From the NCBI GenBank assembly GCA_016125385.1, contig WGLV01000032.1, positions 62,001-126,000 on the forward strand: a stretch of 64,000 bases of DNA, written 5' to 3'. Of this stretch, positions 1 to 8,926 are shown piece after piece. The DNA is from a bacterium. GTDB lineage: Bacteria; Hinthialibacterota; Hinthialibacteria; Hinthialibacterales; Hinthialibacteraceae. Numbering within the stretch: position 1 is the first letter of the stretch; each line of letters starts with the position of its first letter. Position numbers and translations under genes: made by a program. The notes below the pieces were generated by a model. It ran no database searches, was not told the origin of the DNA, and saw only the letters and a list, made by a program, of their open reading frames with translations.

Positions 1-1061
1 GGATTCTTGATGATGACTTTTCCCTTGCGGTTGGCGAACTCATGATTGCGGCCCCAGCAGTAGATAATCACGCCCAGCGCTTTCAAGCCATCCGGTTTGT
101 ATTTCTCGCCGTGTTTGATGATGCGCTCCAACACCTGGCGGGTAATGTCTGAATTCAGCTCCATGTTCTTTTGCTGCACGGCGCGGATCAGGTATTGGTT
201 GAAAAACATATCGAGATTGCGCAGCGCGCTGTCGTACAGTTGATCGGCGAGTTTGGAGACGTTATTCGTGGTGAGCAGCCGGTTGACTTTGCGGCCCAGC
301 CGCTGTTTCACCTCGTTCTCCACCGCGAATGAATATGAAAAGCCGATATTCCGCGCCACCGATACGCTGGAGGCGTTGGCCGATTGTTGCAGGCTTTCCG
401 CCAGGCCCAGCATGGTACGCGTTTCCTCGTCCATCTGTTTCAGGTTGGGCAGCGTTTCCGCCAGCGCGTCGAGGTAAATCGTGGGGTCTTCCGGCGCGGT
501 GGCGCCGTCGCCGGGGTGAGATGAATCCAGCAGGTCGATCATTTCATAGACGGCGCTTTTAAAGCCCGCGTCCAGATCCTGACTTTGCAGTTGCGCCTGC
601 AACTCCTGATTGAGGGCGTCGTCGGCGGGTTGGCCCGACTGGAGACACTCGTCGACCCGCTCGCGCAGGCGCCGCATCCGTTCGATTTGTTCGAAGATCG
701 CGTCGAGGCCTTTATACAGCGTATCGATTTCCGCGTCGATGCGCGACTTGCTTAATACGAACATGGCGCCGTACTGGCGCGCCAGCGCCCCTTCGTCAAA
801 CGTCCCCACCGCCGAGATCATGATGATGGGCAGGCTGGGATGAAGCCGTTTAACCTCACGGATCAGGTGCAGGCCCTCGTCGTGGCTGCGCATGTCGAGA
901 TCGGTTATGACCACGTGCGGGTCCGACTGATGAATCGTCTCCAGCCCCTTGTCGGCGTTTTCCGCCTCCAGCACCTGGTACCCCGCCAGCGTCAGATTGC
1001 GTTTGACCGCGTTCCGGTACTGCGCGTTATCGTCGACCAGTAACAAGCGTTTATCCGCCAT
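1..1061 (-). CDS. Response regulator with N-terminal receiver domain (3' end outside window)
   Basis: This gene is absent from the ORF track because it runs off the left edge. Read on the minus strand from an ATG at 1061, preceded by a GGGAG ribosome site, it gives at least 353 residues. Residues 1-120 form a CheY-like receiver: the acidic pair is D10/D11 (LLVDDN), the phospho-acceptor is D54 (TDLDM), a Ser follows in MISA, and a Lys lies in VLSKS. The rest is mostly helical with no DNA-binding or GGDEF motif that I can recognise, so the output is unknown; the final part may lie outside the window. It starts 21 bp after the Gfo/Idh gene upstream and may be co-transcribed with it. The receiver call is firm; the function of the C-terminal part is not assigned. 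Confidence 0.85.
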   Translation of the reverse strand, partial: MADKRLLLVDDNAQYRNAVKRNLTLAGYQVLEAENADKGLETIHQSDPHVVITDLDMRSHDEGLHLIREVKRLHPSLPIIMISAVGTFDEGALARQYGAMFVLSKSRIDAEIDTLYKGLDAIFEQIERMRRLRERVDECLQSGQPADDALNQELQAQLQSQDLDAGFKSAVYEMIDLLDSSHPGDGATAPEDPTIYLDALAETLPNLKQMDEETRTMLGLAESLQQSANASSVSVARNIGFSYSFAVENEVKQRLGRKVNRLLTTNNVSKLADQLYDSALRNLDMFFNQYLIRAVQQKNMELNSDITRQVLERIIKHGEKYKPDGLKALGVIIYCWGRNHEFANRKGKVIIKN

Positions 1062-1082
1062 GATTCTCCCGTAAGTTTCAGA

Positions 1083-2078
1083 TCAGGCCAGCGGCAGGGC
1101 GGTTGGCTGGCCCGTTTCCGCCGACCGGTAGGCGCCCAGCGCGGCTTCCAGCGCCTTCAAGCCGTCGTTGCCGGTGATGGGAGACGGGGTCTTTCCCTCA
1201 ACGACGTTCAGAAATGATTGAATCAGTCCAAAGTCGATGTCGTCTCCCCAGTACGTCCATTCCGCCTTGACGGCGTCATTGTTATACACGTCGTATTTCT
1301 GATTGAAGGCGTCGACCGTGATCGAGCCTTTTTCTCCGACGATTTCCAGAGTCACGTCGCCCCAGGTGGGGAACGATTTGTTGGGGCGCGACCACGAAGT
1401 GTCGAGCGTGGCGAATATCCCCCCCTCGAATTCCAGTGACAGCGTCCCCGCGTCTTCCACGCTCAGCTCGGGATAAAACTGCGTACCCATTTCGGCGTAC
1501 ACCGAGGTGACCTCGCGTCCGAGAATCCAGCGCCACACGTCCAGCACGTGAACCGTGTGGTCGATCACCGCGCCGCCGCCTGAAAGCGCCTTGTCGACGA
1601 ACCATCCGCCCGGCATGGTTCCGCGGTTCGTTCCCTTCATACCGATGATCTCGCCCAGCTTGCCGTCCTGAATCAACTGCTTCGCCCTGAAAACCGGGGT
1701 GCTGAACCGGCAGGGAAACGCGATCATCAGCGCCGCGCCCGCTTTCTCGCAGGCGTCGATCATGATCCGCGCGTCAGTCAGATTGGTTGAGATCGGTTTC
1801 TCGCAGAGGATGGTCTTTTTCGCCTCAGCGGCTTGCAGGACGAAATCCTTGTGTTTCGAATTCTCGCTGCAGATCACCACGCCGTCGCTCGCGTCGAGCA
1901 GCCCGCCGCACGTTTCGATGAATGAAATGCCCAGTTGCGAGGCGATCTCGCGCCCCCGGGCTGGGTCGTCGTCATACAGACCCGAGATCTCGCATCGGCC
2001 GGCGAGTTTCTTCAGTTGAGCCGCGTAACTGTGCGCGTGCAGATGGGCGAATGAGATCAGTCCGATTCGGGTTGTCAT
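1083..2078 (-). CDS. Gfo/Idh/MocA family oxidoreductase
   Basis: NAD(P)-dependent sugar or inositol-type dehydrogenase of 331 residues, the usual family length. The N-terminal Rossmann region starts with RIGLISFAHLHAHSY, an atypical glycine-poor nucleotide loop. The catalytic motif CEKP is intact with Lys at residue 94, and the substrate-side segment GGAVIDHTVHVLDVW supplies the usual His and Asp. The substrate cannot be read from sequence. It lies 23 bp downstream of a second Gfo/Idh gene and 21 bp upstream of the response regulator, so the three probably form one transcript. AAGGA lies about 10 bp before the ATG. Members of this family in polysaccharide degraders often act on keto-sugars or sugar acids; that role is only an inference here. 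Confidence 0.9.
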   Translation of the reverse strand: MTTRIGLISFAHLHAHSYAAQLKKLAGRCEISGLYDDDPARGREIASQLGISFIETCGGLLDASDGVVICSENSKHKDFVLQAAEAKKTILCEKPISTNLTDARIMIDACEKAGAALMIAFPCRFSTPVFRAKQLIQDGKLGEIIGMKGTNRGTMPGGWFVDKALSGGGAVIDHTVHVLDVWRWILGREVTSVYAEMGTQFYPELSVEDAGTLSLEFEGGIFATLDTSWSRPNKSFPTWGDVTLEIVGEKGSITVDAFNQKYDVYNNDAVKAEWTYWGDDIDFGLIQSFLNVVEGKTPSPITGNDGLKALEAALGAYRSAETGQPTALPLA

Positions 2079-2101
2079 CTGGCTTCGTTCCTTCCCGTAG
2101 G

Positions 2102-3091
2102 TTACGCGGCCGCGCCGGTCTGAACGGCCTGGTTCAGTTCCATCGATTTCGCGGCGGCTTCCACCAGCGCGAGCGCTTCCAGCGCCTCTTCGGCGGGAGC
2201 GGGGTTATCGCCCTCGCCTTTTACGGCGGCGAGAAATTTTTCCATCATCAGAAAATGCGCCGGTTTGATGATCGGGCTTTCTGAAAAATAACTGCGTCCG
2301 TTGCTGTTGAAGTCGATCAGTGAGATCTGCAGCGACACCGCGCCCAGATTGTCATACCGGATCAGGCCCTTGTCTCCCGCGAACTCGGCGTCCAGACAGA
2401 ACTGGCCGTAATGACACCATGACGTTTCAACATGGGCGATCGCCCCGCTTTTCATCCGCAGCACGGCCAGCGCGTAGTCGAGCCGGTCCAGTTCGCGGCG
2501 TCCGTACAGCCCCCGGCAGTAGATCCGTTCCACCGGGCCGAAAGTCCACAGCAGGTAATCGAGTTCGTGAATCATCCCGTCGAGAATCGCGCCCCCGCTG
2601 GCGGCGATGTTGGCGTACCACCCCCGGGGGTGCGGCGTGCGCCGTGACAGGCGGATCACGCCCGGCGTTCCGATGGCGCCCCCCTGAACGCGCGCCCGCA
2701 TGCCTTCATATTCCGAATAGCATCGCAGGGTGTGCCCAACCGTCATGACCACGCCGCTCTGCCTGGCGGCTTCGACGGCTTCCCGTCCATCCTTGAGAGT
2801 TCGCGCCACCGGGGTCTCGAGGTAAACGTGTTTTCCGGCTTGCGCGGCGTTACGCGCCTGAAAGGCGTGAAAGGGAGTCGGACTGGCGATGACCACTACG
2901 TCGATGTCGTCGCGTTCGATCAACGCCTGCGATTCGGTCAGCGCGTCGGCTTTGTATGCGTCCGCCACCGCCTTGGCGTTCGCGGGGTGAGAGTCCGCCA
3001 CCGCGGCGAGTTTCACGCCGGGCAGATGCCTGAAGGTTTCCGCGTGCGCGCGGCCCACGTTTCCCGCGCCGATCAATCCGATGCGTATCAT
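2102..3091 (-). CDS. Gfo/Idh/MocA family oxidoreductase with altered EKP motif
   Basis: This 329-residue paralogue of the neighbouring dehydrogenase has a standard Rossmann start (RIGLIGAGNVGRAHA) and the substrate-side GGAILDGMIHELDYLLW segment with His and Asp. The usual EKP motif reads ETP: Thr at residue 93 (codon at 2813-2815) replaces the Lys normally used in catalysis and cofactor contact. It may therefore be inactive, use another general acid, or work with its partner. An AAGGAG site lies 8 bp before the ATG. It is the first gene of the 3-gene minus-strand group and is separated from argS upstream by about 120 bp that hold no clear terminator. Family assignment is secure; activity is uncertain. 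Confidence 0.88.
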   Translation of the reverse strand: MIRIGLIGAGNVGRAHAETFRHLPGVKLAAVADSHPANAKAVADAYKADALTESQALIERDDIDVVVIASPTPFHAFQARNAAQAGKHVYLETPVARTLKDGREAVEAARQSGVVMTVGHTLRCYSEYEGMRARVQGGAIGTPGVIRLSRRTPHPRGWYANIAASGGAILDGMIHELDYLLWTFGPVERIYCRGLYGRRELDRLDYALAVLRMKSGAIAHVETSWCHYGQFCLDAEFAGDKGLIRYDNLGAVSLQISLIDFNSNGRSYFSESPIIKPAHFLMMEKFLAAVKGEGDNPAPAEEALEALALVEAAAKSMELNQAVQTGAAA

Positions 3092-3212
3092 GCGGCGATC
3101 TCCTTGGTTGGGTTCGGTCGTCCGTCCGGTCCAGGGCGGCGCCGCCCGGGCGCCGCGTCTTTACTTCAATTCAGTATACGGTACTGGAAAACCGCTTCAA
3201 ATTCCATTCGTG

Positions 3213-4874
3213 CTACATGCGCTCCGGCGCGTCGACTTTCAACAGCGACAGCCCGTTGCGCATCACCCGCTGAACGCCCAACACCAGCTTCATCCGCGCG
3301 CGGCTGCCTTCCGGGTCGTCCTGATCGAGTACGCGCTGCGCCTGGTAATAGCCATGAAACGTCTTCGCCAGGTCTTCGAGATAGGCGGGTACGAGGTGCG
3401 CTTCCAGCCGTTCCGCCGCGTCCATCACCACGTTGGGGTAAAAGAACAACTTCAACAGCAGTTCGCGTTCGCGTTCTCCCCGAAGCGGCGCGGGGTCGAT
3501 CCCATCGAGGTTGGGCGCGCGGTCGATGCCGCGTTCTTCCGCTTTCTGTTCGATGCTGCATGTCCGGGCGTGAACGTATTGCAGATAATAGACCGGGTTG
3601 TCCATCGACTGCCGCTTGGCCAGGTCCCAGTCGAAGATCATTTGCGAGTTGTAACTGCGTTGCGCGAAGAAATAGCGGGTGACGTCCGCCCCCAGTTCGT
3701 CGACCATGTCGGCCAGCGTCATGAACTGCCCTTCGCGCGTCGAGAGTTTGATCTTCTCGCCGCCGCGTTCGATGCTCACCATCTGGTTCAACAGGTAATT
3801 CAGCGCGTTCAGCCGGTAGCCCAGTATCGTCAGCGCGATCTTGACCCGTTCCACCTGGCTGTGGTGGTCGTGGCCCATCACGTTGACCAGCAGGTCGAAG
3901 CCGCGCGCGTACTTCTCACGATGGTAGGCGATGTCGGGCGTTACGTAGGTCGGCTCGCCGTCGCTTTTCACCAGCACCCGGTCCTTGTCGTCGCCCTGAT
4001 CGGTGCTTTTCAGCCACAACGCCCCATCCTGTTCGTAAGTGGCGCCCTGGGCGGTTAGTTCGTCGATCGTCTGGCGCACGCTTCCGTTTTCATGCAGCGA
4101 GCGTTCGCTGAAGGTCGTGTCGAACCGCACCCGCAGCTTGCGCAGATCGTCCATGATGACCGACATCAACACGTCGGCGGCGAACTCGGTGAAGGGGCGC
4201 CATTCGCCGCTTTCTAACAGCGAATCGCCTTTCGCCGTCTTGACCGCCGCCGCGATGTAGCGGATGTAATCGCCCTTGTATCCATTTTCCGGAAGCGCTT
4301 CATCAAGACCGAATAGCTGCCAGTAGCGCGCCCGCACCGAGCGGCCCAGCATCTCCATCTGAACGCCCGCGTCGTTGTAGTAATACTCGCGCGTCACCTC
4401 GTATCCCACCGCTTCCAGCAGCGAGGCGGCCGTGTCGCCCACGATGGCCCCGCGCACGTGCCCTACGTGCAGCGGGCCGGTCGGGTTCGCGCTGACGAAC
4501 TCGACCATCGCTTTTTTGCCCGCGTACTTCGCCGAGCGCCCATACGCCGAATCCTGCTTCAGCGCCGCGCCCAGCGTGTTGAGCAGAACCTGGCTCGATA
4601 ACGAGACGTTGATGAAGCCCGGGCCGGCCGCGCTCGCCTTTTCAATAGAGGGATGACCGCTCAGCCGCATGACGATCTCACCCGCCAGTTCGCGGGGATT
4701 CCGTTTCAGCGATTTCGCCCAGTTGAACGCGGCGGTGGTGGTCAGGTCGCCGTGGCTCAGGTCGCGCGCCGGAGAAAAACCCGCCGGTTCGGCCTGATCG
4801 AAGGCGTCGCCCAGAATGTCGCGGGCGGCCTCCTGCAAAACCTGGTTCAGTTCATCAACAACGTCAAAGTACAC
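3213..4874 (-). CDS. argS: Arginyl-tRNA synthetase (class I)
   Basis: Charges tRNA-Arg with arginine in the cytoplasm. The 553-residue protein has the N-terminal additional domain, the class I signature HVGH near residue 136 in SANPTGPLHVGH, the KLSTREGQF segment that stands in for KMSKS in many ArgS proteins, and the C-terminal anticodon-binding helical domain ending LGVQRVMRNGLSLLKV. The start codon is GTG with GGAGG 9 bp upstream, inside the end of the preceding glycosidase gene: the two overlap by 11 bp, which suggests translational coupling. Pairing of a housekeeping synthetase with a glycosidase is unusual but the sequence itself looks ordinary and complete. Confidence 0.97.
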   Translation of the reverse strand: MYFDVVDELNQVLQEAARDILGDAFDQAEPAGFSPARDLSHGDLTTTAAFNWAKSLKRNPRELAGEIVMRLSGHPSIEKASAAGPGFINVSLSSQVLLNTLGAALKQDSAYGRSAKYAGKKAMVEFVSANPTGPLHVGHVRGAIVGDTAASLLEAVGYEVTREYYYNDAGVQMEMLGRSVRARYWQLFGLDEALPENGYKGDYIRYIAAAVKTAKGDSLLESGEWRPFTEFAADVLMSVIMDDLRKLRVRFDTTFSERSLHENGSVRQTIDELTAQGATYEQDGALWLKSTDQGDDKDRVLVKSDGEPTYVTPDIAYHREKYARGFDLLVNVMGHDHHSQVERVKIALTILGYRLNALNYLLNQMVSIERGGEKIKLSTREGQFMTLADMVDELGADVTRYFFAQRSYNSQMIFDWDLAKRQSMDNPVYYLQYVHARTCSIEQKAEERGIDRAPNLDGIDPAPLRGERERELLLKLFFYPNVVMDAAERLEAHLVPAYLEDLAKTFHGYYQAQRVLDQDDPEGSRARMKLVLGVQRVMRNGLSLLKVDAPERM

Positions 4875-7608
4875 GCTCGAAAACCTCCACGGTGATGGGG
4901 CCGATTACGCCGGCCGGTTCGGGTTCGGGTTGAAATCGGTTGAACGAATCGTTGGCGACGCGAAATTCGATCAGGTTGCGGCCCGGCTTGAACAAACCGG
5001 TGGTCTCTATGCGCCACGGCGCGCGCCAGCGCCGCCCGGCGAACTGTTCGTTGATATAGAGTTCAACCGCGTGCAGCACCTCGGTGAAACACGTCATGCT
5101 GCGCCGGTTGGCGTAATCCTCCGGCCAGTCGATCGTCTGCCGGTAGACGCCCACCCCGCAGAAATAGGGATACCCGGCCGTCGTCCAGCTCACGGCGCCG
5201 ATCCGGTCCCTCGGATGCGTGAGACAATCCGTTCCGTTGTATTGTTTAACGGTGAAGTCGCCCTCCAGCCACACCGGGCCGAACTGCGCCCGCGCGTCGC
5301 TCCATGTCGCCGAGCGAACCAGTTCGATCGCGTTATCGCCAATCTGAGTGAACTGGCTGATTTCCGCGCATGAGGGATCCCCCCACCGGTCGAAGAACAA
5401 TTCCTGCCCGTTCAACAGAACCAGATCGTCGTGCTCCAGCCCCATGATCTTCAACTGCAGGGGGGTGATTCGCTTGTTCAGTTTGAAAACGGTCGAATAA
5501 AAATGCTCCAGCCGGCGTTCACCCGGTTCCGTCTCGGGATCGCGCGCCTGTTCGTAATACCAGCGGAACAGGGGAGCCTGGTTGCCGTTTCGCGTAAAGA
5601 AAAAAAACGGCGCTTTAACCGCGATGGCGTCAGCGTGACTCTGCGGCGTCAGCGGAGTGGGCGCTTCATCCGATTTGTGCATCACCGCCAGCGTGGAGCC
5701 GAACGGTTGCAAGCGAATCGCGGCCGCATGGTTGCGATCTACGCTTCGTACGCAGACGCCCGTGGCTGGGTCGGCTTCGCTGATCCGTGAGTATCCCGTT
5801 TCGACCGGCGTGGAGATGACTTGCGGTTCGTCCGTCTGCGCGAACAACAGGTACAACCGCTCCGTCGCGGTCTGCACGCACCGCGCGAACAACACCGCTT
5901 TCTCTTTCATATCGGGCAGCAGCGGCTTCACCCAGTCTTTCAACGTATCCATCCAGCCATCCTGACGGATGCGTACCGTATCCAGTTCGTCCGCCAGGGG
6001 TGAAAAATACGAATCGCCGCTTTCGAGATCGCCGTTCTCGGCGGCGAGGTCGGGCGCGCGGCCCGCGAACAGAATCAGCCCGCCCTGGTCAGCCAGCCGG
6101 GTCAGTTCGATCGCGGCGCTTTTTCCAATCAGCCGCAGGGGCGGAACCAGAATCAGACTGTAGCGGCGCTGCTTTCCATCGCTGGAACGCAGCGAGTAAA
6201 AGCCCTCCTCATCCACCTCGAGGCATGACAATTGAGTCTCGTACATCCAGTCCAGAGAGTACCGTTCGGCCCGCAAGCCGAGTTCCATCTCGTACCAGGA
6301 CTGCTTGGCTTCGACCAGTTGTTGTGAACCGGCTTCGGTAAAGGGAAACCGTGCGTAATCCGTCACGCCCGCGTCGAGCATCAGGATGGAAACTTCTTCC
6401 GTGCCGTATTCAGCCAGCGCGCTCAGCCGCGCGGCGTATGATGCGACGCCGTCCATCCACGGCTGACACGGTTCATGATACGCTTCGTCTTCGCCGTGAT
6501 CGTTTTCCATTCGAGGCGCCAGCGAGGGAGCAAGATTGACTTCGCGCCGGAACCCCGCCAGAAAATCGTTATCGATAAAATAAGCCAGCCGGGCGGGCGT
6601 GTCCGAGTTGCGTTGGCTCATGTCGCCCCAAGCCGCTTCGCCTTCCATCCAGGCGTGCAGCGGCGCCGAGAGCGTGGGCGCGCCCAGTGGAACCGGCGGC
6701 GGCGCCAGAAAACACAGGTTGGCGTTTTTCCACCCGAGCGCTTCGTAGGCCTCGCGAACCGGCTGAAAGTATGAATCGCGCCATAGCGTACACATCGCCC
6801 GGCGGTACAGAATACGGTGCTTCAGTGAGTGATCGTCTTCTTCGTCAAACAGCCCGGGGATCGATTCCAGCGCGTCTTTTTTATACATCAGGGTAAACGC
6901 GTCGCTGAAATCTTCGCCCCACGGCGCGCCGGTGTAATAGAATTCCTGCCAGGCGATGCGGGGCCAGTACACGCCGTCGATGACCGTGCGCGCGTCGTGC
7001 AGCACCTCGCCCAGCGCCGAGGCGGTTTCGTGAATCAGCGCTTTGACCGCGGCGGGGTGAAACGGATTCAGCGTGTAGTCGTATTCATGCCGTTCGAACG
7101 CCCAGAAGCGCTCCACCGCCAGCGGCGTCAAACCTTCGACCCTGCCGTTGCGGTACAACTGGCTGATATCCATCGCGCGTCCGCCTTCGGTGATCCCCAG
7201 AATCAGTGGATCGTTCAGCGGTTCCGGCAGCGTCCACAACACACGTTCGCCCGATCGCACGTCGTGCCGCCCGGCGTATTCCAGCGTCTGCATGCGAAAG
7301 CCGGGCTCCGATTCCGCCAGTTGCATGGCGGTCAGACTGGTGAGGCTCAGCGGACCGCCGTGCAGCCAGACGCTCAACCCCAGTTCGCGCGCTTTGTGCG
7401 CCGCCGTAACCACGATAGAGGCCGAGTGTAACGAGCTGAGCAGCGATTGAACGCAGGCCGGCTCGATGACCACGCCGCCCCATCCCTGTTCACGGATCGC
7501 GCGCAGGTGGCGTTCGACGTCCGTCTCCCCCCAATCGGGCGCGAAAGGCCACACCGTCAAGGGTTTGACGTGTTGGGCGGGGCGTTGCAATCGAGTCAAC
7601 CAGTCCAT
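4864..7608 (-). CDS. Large GH106/GH2-like glycoside hydrolase
   Basis: A protein of 914 residues with no obvious signal peptide. The N-terminal half (PLTVWPFAPDWGETDVERHL, then EQGWGGVVIEPA) looks like a beta/alpha barrel. The C-terminal part contains two beta-sandwich stretches, the last with INEQFAGRRWRAPWRIETTG and GRNLIEFRVANDS, as in the terminal domains of GH2 and GH106 (alpha-L-rhamnosidase-like) enzymes. I cannot place catalytic acids with confidence. The track start at 7629 is a GTG without a ribosome site; ATG at 7608 has AGGA 6 bp upstream and is preferred. It overlaps argS by 11 bp. The likely role is trimming of plant or algal glycans; the GH106 label is tentative. Confidence 0.6.
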   Translation of the reverse strand: MDWLTRLQRPAQHVKPLTVWPFAPDWGETDVERHLRAIREQGWGGVVIEPACVQSLLSSLHSASIVVTAAHKARELGLSVWLHGGPLSLTSLTAMQLAESEPGFRMQTLEYAGRHDVRSGERVLWTLPEPLNDPLILGITEGGRAMDISQLYRNGRVEGLTPLAVERFWAFERHEYDYTLNPFHPAAVKALIHETASALGEVLHDARTVIDGVYWPRIAWQEFYYTGAPWGEDFSDAFTLMYKKDALESIPGLFDEEDDHSLKHRILYRRAMCTLWRDSYFQPVREAYEALGWKNANLCFLAPPPVPLGAPTLSAPLHAWMEGEAAWGDMSQRNSDTPARLAYFIDNDFLAGFRREVNLAPSLAPRMENDHGEDEAYHEPCQPWMDGVASYAARLSALAEYGTEEVSILMLDAGVTDYARFPFTEAGSQQLVEAKQSWYEMELGLRAERYSLDWMYETQLSCLEVDEEGFYSLRSSDGKQRRYSLILVPPLRLIGKSAAIELTRLADQGGLILFAGRAPDLAAENGDLESGDSYFSPLADELDTVRIRQDGWMDTLKDWVKPLLPDMKEKAVLFARCVQTATERLYLLFAQTDEPQVISTPVETGYSRISEADPATGVCVRSVDRNHAAAIRLQPFGSTLAVMHKSDEAPTPLTPQSHADAIAVKAPFFFFTRNGNQAPLFRWYYEQARDPETEPGERRLEHFYSTVFKLNKRITPLQLKIMGLEHDDLVLLNGQELFFDRWGDPSCAEISQFTQIGDNAIELVRSATWSDARAQFGPVWLEGDFTVKQYNGTDCLTHPRDRIGAVSWTTAGYPYFCGVGVYRQTIDWPEDYANRRSMTCFTEVLHAVELYINEQFAGRRWRAPWRIETTGLFKPGRNLIEFRVANDSFNRFQPEPEPAGVIGPITVEVFERVL

Positions 7609-7881
7609 GACGAGTCCTGAATTCTCCACGGATAACGGGGTGAATACCGTGTGGCGGCGGTTTGCCGTAGGGTATGGTATCAGCGCTGGCGCCGCCTCAA
7701 AAGGGAGAGATTCGCGCCGATTTCATGGCCTCCATCTTCTCCATCTCGCTAAATGAATGCGGACAACCGTCTTGAATTAGCAGGCGTGAATAAAATCGCT
7801 TCTCCGCGCCCGTTTCTTCTCATAATAATCATTGATTCCGATCAACGAATCATTCTTGTCGTCGATAATCCAAACCTCTCT

Positions 7882-8030
7882 GAATCACCGATCCCGAATA
7901 TCCATTTCATCCTGTCCGCATCCCGATTAAGACAAAACACACGTTGACTGATCTCAATCTCGCTTTCCCCAGCGCCAACGAGCGCGCTTGATACGCACAA
8001 TCCAAATACTCGCCAAAACCGCTGGCTGGC
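7882..8030. repeat. 149-bp direct repeat, copy 1
   Basis: Aligns without gaps to 8368-8516. The last ~85 bp (from ATCTCAATCTCGC to GCTGGCTGGC) are identical. The first ~60 bp have scattered substitutions. It contains one copy of the 29-nt CCAACGA element (7975-8003). Confidence 0.93.
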
Positions 8031-8053
8031 CTCAGGCGGTGCCTGCGCCCGCC

Positions 8054-8120
8054 GGGTGAAACTTTTGCGAGCGAATGCGGCCATTGGCGGAGCGCCGCCT
8101 GAGCGGGAAAAGTTTTACCC
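8054..8120. repeat. 13-bp inverted repeat enclosing GC-rich hairpins
   Basis: GGGTGAAACTTTT (8054-8066) faces AAAAGTTTTACCC (8108-8120), with one G-U type mismatch. The enclosed ~41 nt include a further GGCG/CGCC stem. It could be a small MITE-like element or a structured RNA; no T-tract follows either arm. Confidence 0.6.
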
Positions 8121-8153
8121 AAGGGCGCGGATGAAATCATGATCAGATTAGGA

Positions 8154-8182
8154 CCAACGAAGCCGCCTGATCCGCACAATCC
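8154..8182 (+). repeat. 29-nt dispersed CCAACGA element
   Basis: Reads CCAACGAAGCCGCCTG then ATCCGCACAATCC. It matches, with few changes, 7975-8003 and 8460-8488 on the same strand, and the reverse complements of 49764-49792 and 49871-49899. Confidence 0.8.
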
Positions 8183-8207
8183 CCATACCTACCTGGGCGT
8201 TGCCGTT

Positions 8208-8254
8208 CGCCCCGTCAGGGGCGGATGCTTGTAGCCCAGCCTTTCAAGGTTGGG
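8208..8254. repeat. Twin hairpin element
   Basis: Two adjacent stems: CGCCCC-GTCA-GGGGCG (8208-8223) and CCCAGCCTT-TC-AAGGTTGGG (8235-8254, one mismatch). No open reading frame uses it. The arrangement resembles short hairpin repeats scattered between genes in environmental genomes. Confidence 0.55.
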
Positions 8255-8367
8255 TATGGCAGGGTACAAAGCCGTTTTTTCGTGTGCTTCTTTCATTTCG
8301 AGTTTTCGTGATTCAAAGAGCGAAATCAATAATGACAAATGTCTCCGATAAATCGTAATAGTCCACC

Positions 8368-8516
8368 GAATCACCGATCATGAATATCTTTTTCATCCTG
8401 TCCGCATCCTGCTTCAGACAAAACACGATGAATATATCTCAATCTCGCTTTCCCCAGCGCCAACGAGCGCGCTTGATACGCACAATCCAAATACTCGCCA
8501 AAACCGCTGGCTGGCC
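8368..8516. repeat. 149-bp direct repeat, copy 2
   Basis: Partner of 7882-8030, same length and orientation, 486 bp downstream. It carries the 29-nt element at 8460-8488. Sequence after GGCTGGC diverges from copy 1, so the repeat boundary is sharp on that side. Confidence 0.93.
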
Positions 8517-8897
8517 GCCAGCCGCGAATTAAGCCGCCTGAATTGCGGTTCTCTCGCGATAGGTGAAGCGCTTCACGTCAAAACCCGTTGCACGCTTTCT
8601 GGGCCGCTCGTTTCATACGGCGGCGCCGGTTTGTGGAAGTTTCCGCTCGCGCAAAAATGGAACGTCCGGTGAAAGGACGAAGAATTACGGGACGCCTCAA
8701 CGAGATTCAGGATTCACGTTGGGCCCAACGAAGCCTTTGACAAAGATGTGATAACGGTTGTTCGAAACGTTTGCGGATGCAAGAACTATCTTCGAATTAA
8801 ACCTTGATCGCCTCGGCGGCATTAGGTGTAGGAAACGTACTGTCCACCATCCTCAAACTGTGTTTTAGCGGTCGAAGACAGAAAGCGAATTTTAGTG

Positions 8898-8926
8898 TTG
8901 ACACAATAGTTGTTATAACGTATATT
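8898..8926 (+). promoter_or_regulatory. Sigma-70-type promoter of the marR-like gene with palindrome in spacer
   Basis: TTGACA (8898-8903), a 17-bp spacer and TATATT (8921-8926), very close to consensus. An 8-bp perfect palindrome GTTATAAC (8912-8919) lies in the spacer, a position suited to autorepression by the MarR-type product. GAGGTG 8 bp before the ATG is the ribosome site. Confidence 0.8.

Noticed and set aside
3081-4058. 325-residue plus-strand ORF across argS
   Set aside because: Shadow of argS; no domain and no ribosome site.
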